Shown here piece by piece: positions 7,976-16,300 of a stretch of 55,147 bases of DNA (the first letter of the stretch is position 1; each line of letters opens with the position of its first letter). The stretch is from Burkholderiales bacterium (GTDB taxonomy: Bacteria; Pseudomonadota; Gammaproteobacteria; Burkholderiales; Casimicrobiaceae), in the NCBI GenBank assembly GCA_017880805.1, contig JADGRP010000130.1, positions 1-55,147 of the forward strand, written 5' to 3'. A program made the translations under genes and the position numbers. The notes beneath the pieces were generated by a model. That model ran no database searches, was not told the DNA's origin, and worked only from the letters and a program-made list of their open reading frames with translations.

Positions 7976-9373
7976 CTAGTGCATTGCTGGTAGCTCGTAC
8001 GGGAACGCGTGCACCCGGAGCCGCGGAAGCCGCTTGCAGAGTATGCGATAGATGTCGAGGTCGAAGGCGGCGCGCGTCGGTGTTTCGAGCAATTCGTGCA
8101 GCGAGCCTTCATCGCCCGCAGTGCCGAGCCAGCACCAGTCCCGAAAAAGATGCACGTCGGTGCGCTCGCCGGTCAGACTTGTTTCCTGAATCGAGATCAT
8201 CCCGTCATAGGGCCACTGTCGCAGCGCATAAGGCGCGAGCGCCTGGCGAAAGCGCTCGTGGTGAGCCTCGAGCGTCTCGGCGCCGACACAGGCGCCCGCG
8301 CACTTCTTGATCTGACGCGCGAAGCATGGACCCGCGCGGCGCTCGAGGCCGAGCAGCCGCCAGCACAATGCAGCCTCGGCGGCGATATTGCGCAGCGTCT
8401 CACGCGCGGCGCGACGAGAGCCGAACGGACCGTACAGGCCGTGCAGTTCCCGCGGTTCGATGACGTCGGCGTGCAAATAATCCGGCGGCGACGGCTCGGC
8501 CGTGACTCCAAGCGCGATCAGGTCGGCGCGCCGCCGCAAGCGCTGGTTGTAGACGGGGAACAGCGATTTGATGAGCTGCGACTCGCGCAACAAGGCGCCG
8601 AGCTCGCCTGCGGTTTCCTCGAATTCGATGCGAACGACCTCGGTTGAAAGGCGCAGATCGTTGGCGCTCCGGTAGTCCGACGAAAAGTGCGACGCGACAC
8701 GTTCGCGGAGATTGATGCTCTTGCCGACGTAAAGAGGCATCGGATTGAGCCCATAGAACCGGTAGATCCCAGGCGACTCCGGAATCGCGTCGAGCGCGCC
8801 CGCGGGGAGGTGCGGCGGGAGGCTTGGCGTGCGCAGAATTCTGGCAACTGCCGCGTCGACTTCGTCCGCCGGCCGATCGCGATAAAGCGCCTGCACGAAC
8901 GCCCACAGGATCCGTGCATCGCCGAGGGCACGATGGCGATCGTGCGAGGGCAGGCGATGGCGCTCGATGAGGCTATCGAGGTTGTGCCGGGCGCCGTCGG
9001 CGAACAAGCGCCGCGACAGCTTGACCGTGCACAGCACCTTGGCGGTGAACGCCTGGCCCAGCCGGCCGAATTCGCGCTTCAGAAAAGCGTAGTCGAAACG
9101 CGCGTTGTGGGCAACGAAAACGCAGCCCGCGATCCTCGTCGCAACCTCGCTGGCGATGTCGGCAAATCGCGGTGCGTTGGCGACCATCGCATTGGTGATT
9201 CCGGTGAGCGCCTGAATCGCGGGAGGGATGCTGCACTCCGGGTTGACCAGGCTGCTCCATTCGGTGGCGCGGTCCCCGTCGACTCGAACGATACCGACTT
9301 CGGTCACCCGGTCACCGGTCGCGGTCATGCCGGTGGTTTCCAGGTCTACGAAGGCGACAGGATTGGGAAACAT
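7976..9373 (-). CDS. DnaQ-type exonuclease fused to GIY-YIG (UvrC/Cho-like) nuclease
   Basis: A 465-residue two-nuclease fusion. Residues 1-165 are a DEDDh 3'-5' exonuclease: FVDLETTG holds the first acidic pair, HNARFDYAFL the next Asp, and HRALGDARILW the last His and Asp. Residues about 195-275 are a GIY-YIG domain (SPGIYRFYG, then PLYVGKSINLRERVASH). The remainder resembles the N-terminal half of UvrC/Cho, including a cysteine-containing segment GPCFARQIKKCAGACVG. Cho-like proteins cut 3' to bulky lesions in nucleotide excision repair. The gene diverges from a LexA-like repressor; its start lies 43 bases from an operator palindrome, suggesting damage-inducible expression. Confidence 0.92.
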   Translation of the reverse strand: MFPNPVAFVDLETTGMTATGDRVTEVGIVRVDGDRATEWSSLVNPECSIPPAIQALTGITNAMVANAPRFADIASEVATRIAGCVFVAHNARFDYAFLKREFGRLGQAFTAKVLCTVKLSRRLFADGARHNLDSLIERHRLPSHDRHRALGDARILWAFVQALYRDRPADEVDAAVARILRTPSLPPHLPAGALDAIPESPGIYRFYGLNPMPLYVGKSINLRERVASHFSSDYRSANDLRLSTEVVRIEFEETAGELGALLRESQLIKSLFPVYNQRLRRRADLIALGVTAEPSPPDYLHADVIEPRELHGLYGPFGSRRAARETLRNIAAEAALCWRLLGLERRAGPCFARQIKKCAGACVGAETLEAHHERFRQALAPYALRQWPYDGMISIQETSLTGERTDVHLFRDWCWLGTAGDEGSLHELLETPTRAAFDLDIYRILCKRLPRLRVHAFPYELPAMH

Positions 9374-9413
9374 CGATGAAACGCTATCCAGCCATGCGCG
9401 GTATGGAGGCGAC

Positions 9414-9442
9414 TTGACGAACGATCGTTCGTTGGTTATTGT
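9414..9442 (+). promoter_or_regulatory. Predicted promoter of the LexA-like gene
   Basis: TTGACG at 9414-9419 and TATTGT at 9437-9442 are separated by exactly 17 bases, matching a sigma-70 promoter (5/6 and 4/6 to consensus). The 16-bp operator palindrome covers the end of the -35 box and the spacer. The expected start of transcription falls at or next to ATG 9450, which also lacks a Shine-Dalgarno sequence, so the mRNA may be leaderless. Confidence 0.5.
9417..9432. promoter_or_regulatory. LexA-like operator, 16-bp palindrome (site 1)
   Basis: ACGAACGATCGTTCGT is a perfect palindrome whose core GAACGATCGTTC recurs at 9455-9466. It lies between the divergent nuclease and repressor genes and overlaps the predicted repressor promoter, as expected for autoregulation. 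The GAAC-N4-GTTC form resembles the LexA box of Gram-positive bacteria rather than the CTGT-N8-ACAG box usual in beta- and gammaproteobacteria. Confidence 0.7.
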
Positions 9443-9449
9443 ACCCGAT

Positions 9450-10028
9450 ATGTCGAACGATCGTTCCTACTTGGCCGCATTGCAGGATTACTACGCCGCC
9501 CACCGCGCTCTGCCGTCATATTCGTCCATTGGTGCGCTGCTTGGCCTGCGTTCTAAATCCTCGGTCGCTGCCCTGGTGGCGCGGTTCAAGCTTGCGGGCT
9601 TCGTGGAATCGACGCCGGATCGACGCCTGGCGCCGACACGGCAATTTTTCCAGCGTCCACTGGCTGAAGCGCCGGTGCACGCGGGACTGCCCAGCCCGAT
9701 CGATGACGGCCCCGCAGACGCGCTGACCCTCGACGATTATCTCATCGAGCATCCTTCGCGAACGGTGCTGGTGCGGGTCAAGGGCGATTCCATGATCGAC
9801 GTCGGTGTGCTGGACGGCGATCTTGTCGTCGTCGAGAAGCGCGCGGGCGCACGGCGCGGCGAAATCGTGGTCGCGATCGTCGATAACCAGTTTACGCTCA
9901 AGCGTCTCGATCTCGAACGGGGGCGCTTCATCCTGCGTCCGGAGAACAAGGCTTTTCCGGTCATACGACCAGAGGGCGCGCTGGAAATTTTCGGCGTGAT
10001 GGTGGGGCTGGTGCGCAAGGTCGCCTGA
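9450..10028 (+). CDS. Short LexA-family self-cleaving repressor (S24 peptidase)
   Basis: A 192-residue repressor with an N-terminal winged helix (SYSSIGALLGLRSKSSVAAL, residues 23-42) and a C-terminal LexA/S24 peptidase domain. The features of autocleavage are all present: the Ala78-Gly79 scissile bond in HAGLPSP, Ser114 in KGDSMID and Lys151 in FTLKR. RecA-stimulated cleavage would relieve repression after DNA damage. Two operator palindromes overlap its promoter and start. ATG 9450 is favoured because the upstream reading frame overlaps the divergent gene. Whether it is the cell's main LexA or a second, specialised one cannot be told from this window; the DNA-binding helix and operator differ from the usual proteobacterial ones. 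Confidence 0.9.
   Translation: MSNDRSYLAALQDYYAAHRALPSYSSIGALLGLRSKSSVAALVARFKLAGFVESTPDRRLAPTRQFFQRPLAEAPVHAGLPSPIDDGPADALTLDDYLIEHPSRTVLVRVKGDSMIDVGVLDGDLVVVEKRAGARRGEIVVAIVDNQFTLKRLDLERGRFILRPENKAFPVIRPEGALEIFGVMVGLVRKVA
9455..9466. promoter_or_regulatory. LexA-like operator, 12-bp palindrome (site 2)
   Basis: GAACGATCGTTC repeats the core of site 1, 36 bases centre to centre. It falls inside codons 2-6 of the repressor gene, so bound repressor would sit on the start of the transcript. A duplicated exact 12-mer palindrome at a regulator's own start is strong circumstantial evidence for an operator. Confidence 0.65.
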
Positions 10029-10123
10029 CAGGGTTGGCGCGAAGTCGATTGCCGGCAGCGCTCGGGGGTCGATAAGATAGCGTCGAGGCAGGCGATTCAC
10101 GCCGCCGACCGGATCGCCGACCC

Positions 10124-11461
10124 ATGAGCGCGCGGCAAGCTGATACCTATTCCACCGATACCCTGGCGAGACTGCGCGAGTTTCTCGATGTGGATTCGGA
10201 CGCGTCTTCGCACATGGCCCGAGAGGAACGGGCCAAGGTAAGAGATCTTCGCGCGGACGTCCGTCGGCTCGCCGGCTCCCGCTGGTTTCCCGGCGCACCC
10301 GGCTTTGGACGCGCTTTCTCGGGGTTCGAGCGGATCTTCTCCCTTTGCCTGCCGCCTGTGCATCGCAGACGTGGCTTACCCGCGCTCGGCGGCACTGCCA
10401 TGAACGCCGCTCAACCGCGCGCATTCGTAGGGGATTACTCTATTTTCGACCGACTTTCCATCGTTTACGGCGGTTTGTTCCGCGGCTCGGTCGTCATCAA
10501 CTACCTGCTCGGCATTGTCGGGGTCGGGTTCACGGTCTGCTCGATCCTTCCGCAACCGCGATTCGTTTCCCCATCGGGTGTGCTTCTGTTTCCCGAATTT
10601 GCGTATTACGCCGCATGCATCGAGTTCGCTTGCATTCTGATGATCAGCGCGATTTTTGGTTATGGCCACACGCCGGAAAACTGGCTGAAGCAGCCTCGCT
10701 CAGGTCGACGGTGGACACTGCGCCGCTTCGCCCACCGGTGGCATGAGCGCTGGCTCGAGTACCGTGTGCTTGCGGAGCGGTTCCGCTACCTTGAGCTGCT
10801 CCTGTCCATTTCGCCCGCTGCTGCTCGCGAGCCGCCGTTTACGCCGGCGAAACCCGAGGCGAGGCGCTGGTACGATCGCTACTTTGTCTGGCGCACGCAG
10901 GAGGAAAACCCGGCGAAAATCAGCGTGCGTGAGTTTCGCGAGTGGGCCCTGGCCCTGATGCTCGAACAGGTCGGGCATCACGACGCAAACAGTTCGCGAC
11001 GCGGTGCCATTGGCAGACGGCTGCATAAATTCGCGGTGCTGTTGTTTTTCTTTTCACTTCTGCTCTGCCTCGTGGACCTGGCGATCGAGTCGGAGGCGCT
11101 GCGCTGCACGACGCGGTTCGAGGGATTCTTGTTGCCGTGTCATTGGACGGCGTATTTCAACGAAAATTTCAGGTCGCTTGTGCTGTTTGGCGCGGTAATG
11201 GCCCCCGTGGTGGGCGCCGCGATCCATGGCGTGCTCGCGACAACCGAATACACCAAGGTCGCGGAATCTTCCCGGGAAGCCGCGGATCGGATGGCGGCGT
11301 TGCTGGTGCCGATCGCGGCATTGCCGCTTAGCGAGGCGGACGCCGACCTGGGGACGCTGGAGCCAGTCCGCGATGCGGTCATCGCGTTCGCCGATGCGGC
11401 GATCAACGAGGCGAGCGGCTGGCATGCGATGTTGCGCGACAAGAATGTCCCGCTGGTATGA
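10124..11461 (+). CDS. Four-span membrane protein, SLATT/DUF4231-like layout
   Basis: A protein of up to 445 residues, with no firm family. From residue about 93 it has two close membrane spans (VVINYLLGIVGVGFTVCSIL and YYAACIEFACILMISAIFGY). A long cytoplasmic segment follows with the motif HERWLEYRVLAERFRYLELL, then two more spans (FAVLLFFFSLLLCLVDLAIE and LVLFGAVMAPVVGAAIHGVL) and a helical tail. The W-x2-YR-x2-AER pattern between spans recalls SLATT/DUF4231 membrane effectors linked to nucleotide-signalled defence, but this is inference. ATG at 10124 has no ribosome binding site, and ATG 10400 just before the membrane part is a serious alternative. It follows the LexA-like gene by 95 bases and overlaps the PGDYG gene by 17 bases. 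Confidence 0.7.
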   Translation: MSARQADTYSTDTLARLREFLDVDSDASSHMAREERAKVRDLRADVRRLAGSRWFPGAPGFGRAFSGFERIFSLCLPPVHRRRGLPALGGTAMNAAQPRAFVGDYSIFDRLSIVYGGLFRGSVVINYLLGIVGVGFTVCSILPQPRFVSPSGVLLFPEFAYYAACIEFACILMISAIFGYGHTPENWLKQPRSGRRWTLRRFAHRWHERWLEYRVLAERFRYLELLLSISPAAAREPPFTPAKPEARRWYDRYFVWRTQEENPAKISVREFREWALALMLEQVGHHDANSSRRGAIGRRLHKFAVLLFFFSLLLCLVDLAIESEALRCTTRFEGFLLPCHWTAYFNENFRSLVLFGAVMAPVVGAAIHGVLATTEYTKVAESSREAADRMAALLVPIAALPLSEADADLGTLEPVRDAVIAFADAAINEASGWHAMLRDKNVPLV

Positions 11462-11891
11462 CGTCGTGGATTCCCTCGACCTGAGCGAAGATCGAGCCGC
11501 CCGCCGTGCACGCAAGCGCGCGGTAGTGGTACAAGTGGAATTCGCCGGGGCGGATGGCACGCTGTCGACGCAGGAAGGCCCCGTGAATTATTCAGCCGGT
11601 GACGCACTCTTGACGGGTACCGAAGGCGAACGCTGGCCCGTCAGTCGCGACGCGTTTGAGGTCAACTACGCGCCGGTGGCGCCGGCCCGGCCGGGCAAGG
11701 CGGGGCCGTATCGCAAGCGCCCAAGAGCGGTGTGGGCGAAACTCATGACCGACCCGTTCGACGTGACGCTCGATCGTGACCGCGGAACCTTGCGCGGACA
11801 ACCCGGCGATTGGCTGGTGCAATACGCGCCGTCGGATTTCAGCGTCGTCAGCGCGCGCGTGTTTGCGCAGACCTACGAGTTGCTCGATTGA
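11445..11891 (+). CDS. PGDYG-family protein
   Basis: A 148-residue soluble protein with a C-terminal PGDYG-type motif: QPGDWLVQYAPSDFSVVSAR at about residues 119-138, then a conserved VFAQTYE. Here the motif reads PGDW. The first half contains a similar short beta unit (GPVNYSAGDALLTG), suggesting two related barrels. The function of the family is unknown; PGDYG domains turn up beside membrane and nucleotide-signalling proteins. ATG 11445 overlaps the end of the upstream membrane-protein gene by 17 bases, and the patatin gene starts 17 bases after its stop, so the three are probably translated from one mRNA. Confidence 0.75.
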   Translation: MSRWYDVVDSLDLSEDRAARRARKRAVVVQVEFAGADGTLSTQEGPVNYSAGDALLTGTEGERWPVSRDAFEVNYAPVAPARPGKAGPYRKRPRAVWAKLMTDPFDVTLDRDRGTLRGQPGDWLVQYAPSDFSVVSARVFAQTYELLD

Positions 11892-11908
11892 CGACTTCCA
11901 ACGCGGTT

Positions 11909-13042
11909 ATGCCGGAAAGACCCAAGCTGGCGTTGATCCTTTCGGGTGGGGGCGCTCGAGCAGCGTATCAGGCTGGCGTGGCCCGTGCCATTGCCGAAAT
12001 GCTGCCCGACGGCAGTACCAGCCCGTTCCGGATCGTTTGCGGAACGTCGGCAGGTGCGATTAACGCCGCTGCGCTCGCTGCGGGCACGCGCCATTTCCGC
12101 AATGCATCAACCATGCTGTGCAAGACGTGGTCGACGCTCAGCGTTGGCGACATCTACCGTGCGGATGGCGGGCATTTTGCTCATACCGGATGGCGCTGGC
12201 TGCGCTCGCTGTTTCCCGGCGCCGACCGTCAGCGGTCGATTGCGCTGCTCGACTACACGCCGCTGGCGAGCCTCCTTGCGCGTACGATTCATTTTCCGTC
12301 GATCCAACACAGCATCGACGCCGGCGCACTCGATGCGCTGGCCATCACCGCGTCGAGCTACCGCACCGGGATGTCGGTGAGCTTCTGCATGGGCGGGCCT
12401 GCGATGGAGTTGTGGGAGCGATCGCAGCGCGTCGGCGTGCGGGCCGCAATAGGAGTCCCACACCTGCTCGCGTCGAGCGCAATTCCATTCGTGTTCCCGC
12501 CGACACGGATAGGCAACGAGTACTTCGGCGACGGTGCCATGTGCCAGATGGCACCGACCGCGCCGGCGCTTCATCTTGGCGCGGACCGCATCCTCGTCGT
12601 TGGCGCTGCTCGCAGCGGCACACACGATCCGCCCGACGAAAACGCGGGTCCACCGACGCTGGCGCAGATCGGAAGCCAGGTGCTTGCCAGCGTCTTTACC
12701 GACGCGCTGGGCACCGACCTGGAGAAGGTCCGGCTGGTGAATATCGCCGTGCGTCAGATACCGCAGGAACGGCTCAACACGAGTCCGATGCCTTTGCGCG
12801 AAATCATGATGCTGGTGCTCACGCCGAGCGTTCCTCTGGAAACGCTGGCCGGCGCGTTCAGGCACCGGCTTCCGCGCACCCTGCGCATGGCGATCGGCCG
12901 CATCGGGGGAACCCGTTCCGGCGGAGAAGGCTTGTTGTCCTACCTGCTTTTCGACGCCGGTTTTTGCTCGGAACTGATCGAGCTCGGTTATCGCGACGCG
13001 CAGAACAGGCGCGACGCGCTGGCAACTTTTCTTTCCGTCTAA
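11909..13042 (+). CDS. Patatin-like phospholipase (first copy)
   Basis: A 377-residue patatin-family lipid acyl hydrolase. The oxyanion motif GGGARA is at residues 13-18, the nucleophile Ser48 is in GTSAG, and the catalytic Asp208 is in FGDGAM, so the Ser-Asp dyad is intact. It would cleave acyl chains from phospholipids. There is no signal peptide, so it is probably cytoplasmic or attached to the inner membrane. It closely resembles the patatin at 31855-33048 over its whole length. It is third behind the LexA-like gene, with the membrane and PGDYG proteins. ATG 11909 was chosen; a TTG at 11888 overlapping the PGDYG stop is possible. It ends by overlapping the convergent oxidoreductase gene. 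Confidence 0.9.
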   Translation: MPERPKLALILSGGGARAAYQAGVARAIAEMLPDGSTSPFRIVCGTSAGAINAAALAAGTRHFRNASTMLCKTWSTLSVGDIYRADGGHFAHTGWRWLRSLFPGADRQRSIALLDYTPLASLLARTIHFPSIQHSIDAGALDALAITASSYRTGMSVSFCMGGPAMELWERSQRVGVRAAIGVPHLLASSAIPFVFPPTRIGNEYFGDGAMCQMAPTAPALHLGADRILVVGAARSGTHDPPDENAGPPTLAQIGSQVLASVFTDALGTDLEKVRLVNIAVRQIPQERLNTSPMPLREIMMLVLTPSVPLETLAGAFRHRLPRTLRMAIGRIGGTRSGGEGLLSYLLFDAGFCSELIELGYRDAQNRRDALATFLSV

Positions 13043-15129
13043 GCCCGCTGGACTTCGACCAACACGTCGTAAAACGTCGCCGCGCGGCCCATATCGGTCA
13101 GCCCCTGGCCGGTCAGCATATTGGCGTTGGTGCCATCCGGCGAGAGCTTTCGCCACCAGATCGATAGCGCAACCACCACGCCGGGCCGCGCCTTGTCCGT
13201 CACCCGCGCGGCCGCAATCATTGCGCCACGATCGTTGAACACCCGCACCCGCTCGCCATCGCTGATCCCGCGCGACGCGGCGTCGGCGGGATGTATGTCG
13301 AGCGACGGTGTCTTTTCCGCATCGAGGAAGACGGGAAGATTGGCGAAGGTGGAGTTCAACGCGTTGCGCGCCGGCGGCGAGAGCATCGCGAGCGGATATT
13401 TTCGCGCCAGCGCCGGGTCGCTTGCCGCCGATTCTCGCGGAGGAATGAATGTCGGCAGCGGATCCAGTCCCTGATTCGCCAGGGTCTGCGAATAAAACTC
13501 GCACTTCCCCGAGGGCGTGGGGAAGTTTCCATGTGCGAACGGCGCGAAAGGGGAGGGCACGTTCAGGCGCTGCCAACCCTTCTCCTTGAGCGTGTCCCAT
13601 GAAAGACCCCGCGCACGGGGATGATCGGTCAGGAACGCGTTGCGTGCCATCTCCTCGTCGCTTTCGCGGAAGCACGGCTCCTCGAAGCCCATGCGCGCGG
13701 CGAGCAGACGGAAGACTTCGGTATTGGGCTTGGCCTCGCCCAGCGGCGCAATGGCGGCATTGTTGGCGAGCGCGTAGAGGTGCCCGTAGGACGAATGGAT
13801 ATCGACGTGCTCGAGCTGCGTCGTTGCCGGCAGCACGATGTCGGCGTAATCCGCGGTGTCGGTCAGGAAAACGTCGTGAACGACGCAGAAGAGATCCTCG
13901 CGCGCGAAGCCCGCGACGACCCTGGCCGATTCCGGCGCAACCGCGACCGGATTCGAGTTGTAGACAAACAACGCGCGTATCGGCGGATCGTCGGCGTCAA
14001 CTAGTGCGTTACCGATCGTCGACATGTTGATGGTGCGCGGAGCGTTCCAGATCAGGTCGGGGCGTTCCAGCGCAGCGCCGTTCACCGGATACGCGCCGCT
14101 CGACGACAGCAATGCGCCACCGGCCGGATCGCGCCACGCGCCGACCAGTGCCGGCAGGCACGCTACGGTCCGGATCGCCATGCCTCCGCCGGCGTGGCGT
14201 TGCATGCCGTAGTTGAGCCGTATCGCCGCTGGGCGGATGGTGCCGTAGTCGCGGGCGAGTTCAACGATCTGCTCCGCTGCGAGCCCGGTGATTTGCGCGA
14301 CGCGTTGCGGCGCATAGTCGCGCACCCGCACCTTGAGCTGCTCGAATCCCAGCGTGTACCGATCGATATAGTCACAATCGATCAAATTCTCGCCGATCAG
14401 GACATGCATCACGCCCAATGCCAGCGCGGCGTCGGTCCCTGGAAGCAACGCGAGATGGAGGTGACATTTCTCCGCAGTCTGGCTGCGGTAGGGATCGATC
14501 GCGATCAGCCTGGCGCCTCGGCGTTTGGCTTCCTGGATCCGGCTCCACAGATGCAGATTGGATACGATCGGGTTCGAGCCCCAAATAAGTATCAGCCGGG
14601 CGTTCTCGAACTCCTCCATATCGATGCCGATGGAGGCGCCGATGGTCGCGGCATAGCCCGCCTTGCCGGCGGTCGCGCATATCGTGCGATCGAGTAGCGA
14701 TGCGCCGAGCTTGTGAAAAAAACGCCGATCCATCGAGCCGTATTGCAATAGCCCCATGGTGCCTGCATAGCTGTAAGGGACGATCGCCTCGGGACCGTCC
14801 GTCGATGCGGCAATCGCGGTGAAGCGGGTCGCGATGGCGTCGAGCGCTGCGTCCCAGCTGATGCGTCGAAACTTACTTTCGCCCTTCTTGCCTATGCGTT
14901 GCAGAGGATGCAGCACTCGCGCTTCGGAATAGGTGCGCTCGAGGTAGCGTGCGACCTTGGTGCAAAGAACACCGTTGGTCGTCGGATGTCCGGGGTCGCC
15001 CTCGACCTTGACCGCGCGTCCATTTTCCACCGTAACGTGCAAAGCACAGGTATCGGGACAATCGTGCGGGCATGCGCCGCGCACCATGGTGCGGCCGGAA
15101 GCGGGGAACAGGGGCTGATCGAGTGGCAT
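13039..15129 (-). CDS. Molybdopterin-dependent oxidoreductase (formate dehydrogenase/DMSO reductase superfamily)
   Basis: A 696-residue catalytic subunit with an N-terminal [4Fe-4S] motif (ACPHDCPDTCAL, then GVLCTK), followed by molybdopterin domains. Recognisable parts are YSYAGTMGLLQYGSMDRRFF, the cofactor loop WGSNPIVSN, FVYNSNPVAVAP and the C-terminal dinucleotide-binding domain around SPPARNALNSTFANLP. There is no Tat signal, so it is probably cytoplasmic. This group is often annotated as a formate dehydrogenase-like or anaerobic dehydrogenase; the substrate cannot be told. No iron-sulfur or membrane partner is adjacent. It is divergent from the aldo/keto reductase. Confidence 0.92.
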   Translation of the reverse strand: MPLDQPLFPASGRTMVRGACPHDCPDTCALHVTVENGRAVKVEGDPGHPTTNGVLCTKVARYLERTYSEARVLHPLQRIGKKGESKFRRISWDAALDAIATRFTAIAASTDGPEAIVPYSYAGTMGLLQYGSMDRRFFHKLGASLLDRTICATAGKAGYAATIGASIGIDMEEFENARLILIWGSNPIVSNLHLWSRIQEAKRRGARLIAIDPYRSQTAEKCHLHLALLPGTDAALALGVMHVLIGENLIDCDYIDRYTLGFEQLKVRVRDYAPQRVAQITGLAAEQIVELARDYGTIRPAAIRLNYGMQRHAGGGMAIRTVACLPALVGAWRDPAGGALLSSSGAYPVNGAALERPDLIWNAPRTINMSTIGNALVDADDPPIRALFVYNSNPVAVAPESARVVAGFAREDLFCVVHDVFLTDTADYADIVLPATTQLEHVDIHSSYGHLYALANNAAIAPLGEAKPNTEVFRLLAARMGFEEPCFRESDEEMARNAFLTDHPRARGLSWDTLKEKGWQRLNVPSPFAPFAHGNFPTPSGKCEFYSQTLANQGLDPLPTFIPPRESAASDPALARKYPLAMLSPPARNALNSTFANLPVFLDAEKTPSLDIHPADAASRGISDGERVRVFNDRGAMIAAARVTDKARPGVVVALSIWWRKLSPDGTNANMLTGQGLTDMGRAATFYDVLVEVQRA

Positions 15130-15234
15130 GGGTGAGACGCCGTCGACCTATTGTAAACCGGGCGTGCATCGGCTACTGCGCGCCGAGCCGAGGATTGCGG
15201 TATCGTTGCCGCCGTCGAGGCGATTCCCAACAAC

Positions 15235-16080
15235 ATGTCACCTGCGTTGCCCACGATTTCTTTGCCGTCTGGAGGCACCATGCCGACGCTTGGCCTCGGC
15301 ACCTGGATGATGGGTGAGCGTCGCCGCGACAGGACCAAGGAAGTCGCTGCCATTGCGCTGGGGCTCGATCTCGGGATGACCCTGATCGACACTGCGGAGA
15401 TGTATGCCGACGGTGGCGCCGAGGAGGTCGTCGCCGAGGCGATTGCCGGGCGCCGTGAGCAGGCGTTTGTGGTCAGCAAGGTCTATCCGCAGAATGCGAG
15501 CCGGCGCGGAGCCATTGCCGCGTGCAAACGCAGCCTGAAGCGCCTTGGAACCGATTGCCTCGACCTTTACCTACTGCACTGGCGCGGCGACATCCCGCTC
15601 GCGGAAACCGTCGACGCGTTCGAATCCTTGCGTCGCGATGGCTACATCCGCGAGTGGGGCGTTTCCAACTGCGACCGCGCCGACATGGAGGAGCTGCTCG
15701 CGCTGCCAAGCGGAGCGCGATGCGCCGCGAATCAGGTGATGTATCACCTCGGTTGCCGCGGCGTCGAATGGGACCTGCTTCCGTTCTGCCGCAGGCACCA
15801 GATTGCGGTGATGGCCTATTCGCCTGTCGGGCGCGGCAGATTGTTGCGCGATCGCCGCTTGCATGCTTTTGCCGGCGAGCTAGGTGCAAGTCCCGCTCAA
15901 GTTGCGCTCGCCTGGTTGCTCGGAAAACCCGGAGTGTGCGCGATTCCCAAGGCGGCAAGCGAGGCGCATGTCCGCGACAACCGGGCCGCCGCCGACCTCC
16001 GTCTGCCGGCCTCAATACTGAAGCAGCTCGAGAGCACCTTCCCGCCGCCATCGGGACCGACTTCGCTCGCGATTTTGTAG
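15235..16080 (+). CDS. Aldo/keto reductase
   Basis: A 281-residue NADPH-dependent aldo/keto reductase. It has the N-terminal hairpin PTLGLGTWMMGE and the catalytic tetrad: Asp and Tyr in LIDTAEMYADGGAEE, Lys in VVSKVYP and His in LYLLHWRG. The cofactor-binding segments are AYSPVGRGRLL and AIPKAASEAHVRDN. Length and motifs fit the AKR3/AKR5-like bacterial enzymes that reduce small aldehydes or ketoacids; the substrate is unknown. It is transcribed away from the molybdopterin oxidoreductase with a 105-base shared promoter region. Confidence 0.92.
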   Translation: MSPALPTISLPSGGTMPTLGLGTWMMGERRRDRTKEVAAIALGLDLGMTLIDTAEMYADGGAEEVVAEAIAGRREQAFVVSKVYPQNASRRGAIAACKRSLKRLGTDCLDLYLLHWRGDIPLAETVDAFESLRRDGYIREWGVSNCDRADMEELLALPSGARCAANQVMYHLGCRGVEWDLLPFCRRHQIAVMAYSPVGRGRLLRDRRLHAFAGELGASPAQVALAWLLGKPGVCAIPKAASEAHVRDNRAAADLRLPASILKQLESTFPPPSGPTSLAIL

Positions 16081-16300
16081 GACTAAGGTGCCGAAATGCG
16101 GCACCACTATCTGCCTGCGCGGCACCTCTGGCACGACCTTGGGCGGTCGCTGCAGCACGCTGGCGGCACCACGCTTCGTCATTGGAAAATCAGCGAGTTA
16201 GGTGAGCTTTCGCGTCCTGCTAATACCAATGGCATGGATGTTGCGTTGACTGGTCTAAAGGCGAATTTCCCAGATAGCCAACGTAACCGAGGATCGTGCC

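Noticed and set aside
9516-10424. Long minus-strand open frame across the LexA-like gene
   Set aside because: Antisense shadow of a gene with all LexA catalytic residues; translation is Arg-rich without motifs.
10124-13042. Reading the patatin cassette as a CBASS locus
   Set aside because: No CD-NTase, ubiquitin-like, HORMA or TRIP13 gene is present; the associated regulator is LexA-like.
12107-13675. Long minus-strand open frame opposite the first patatin
   Set aside because: Antisense shadow in GC-rich coding DNA, overlaps two well-supported genes.
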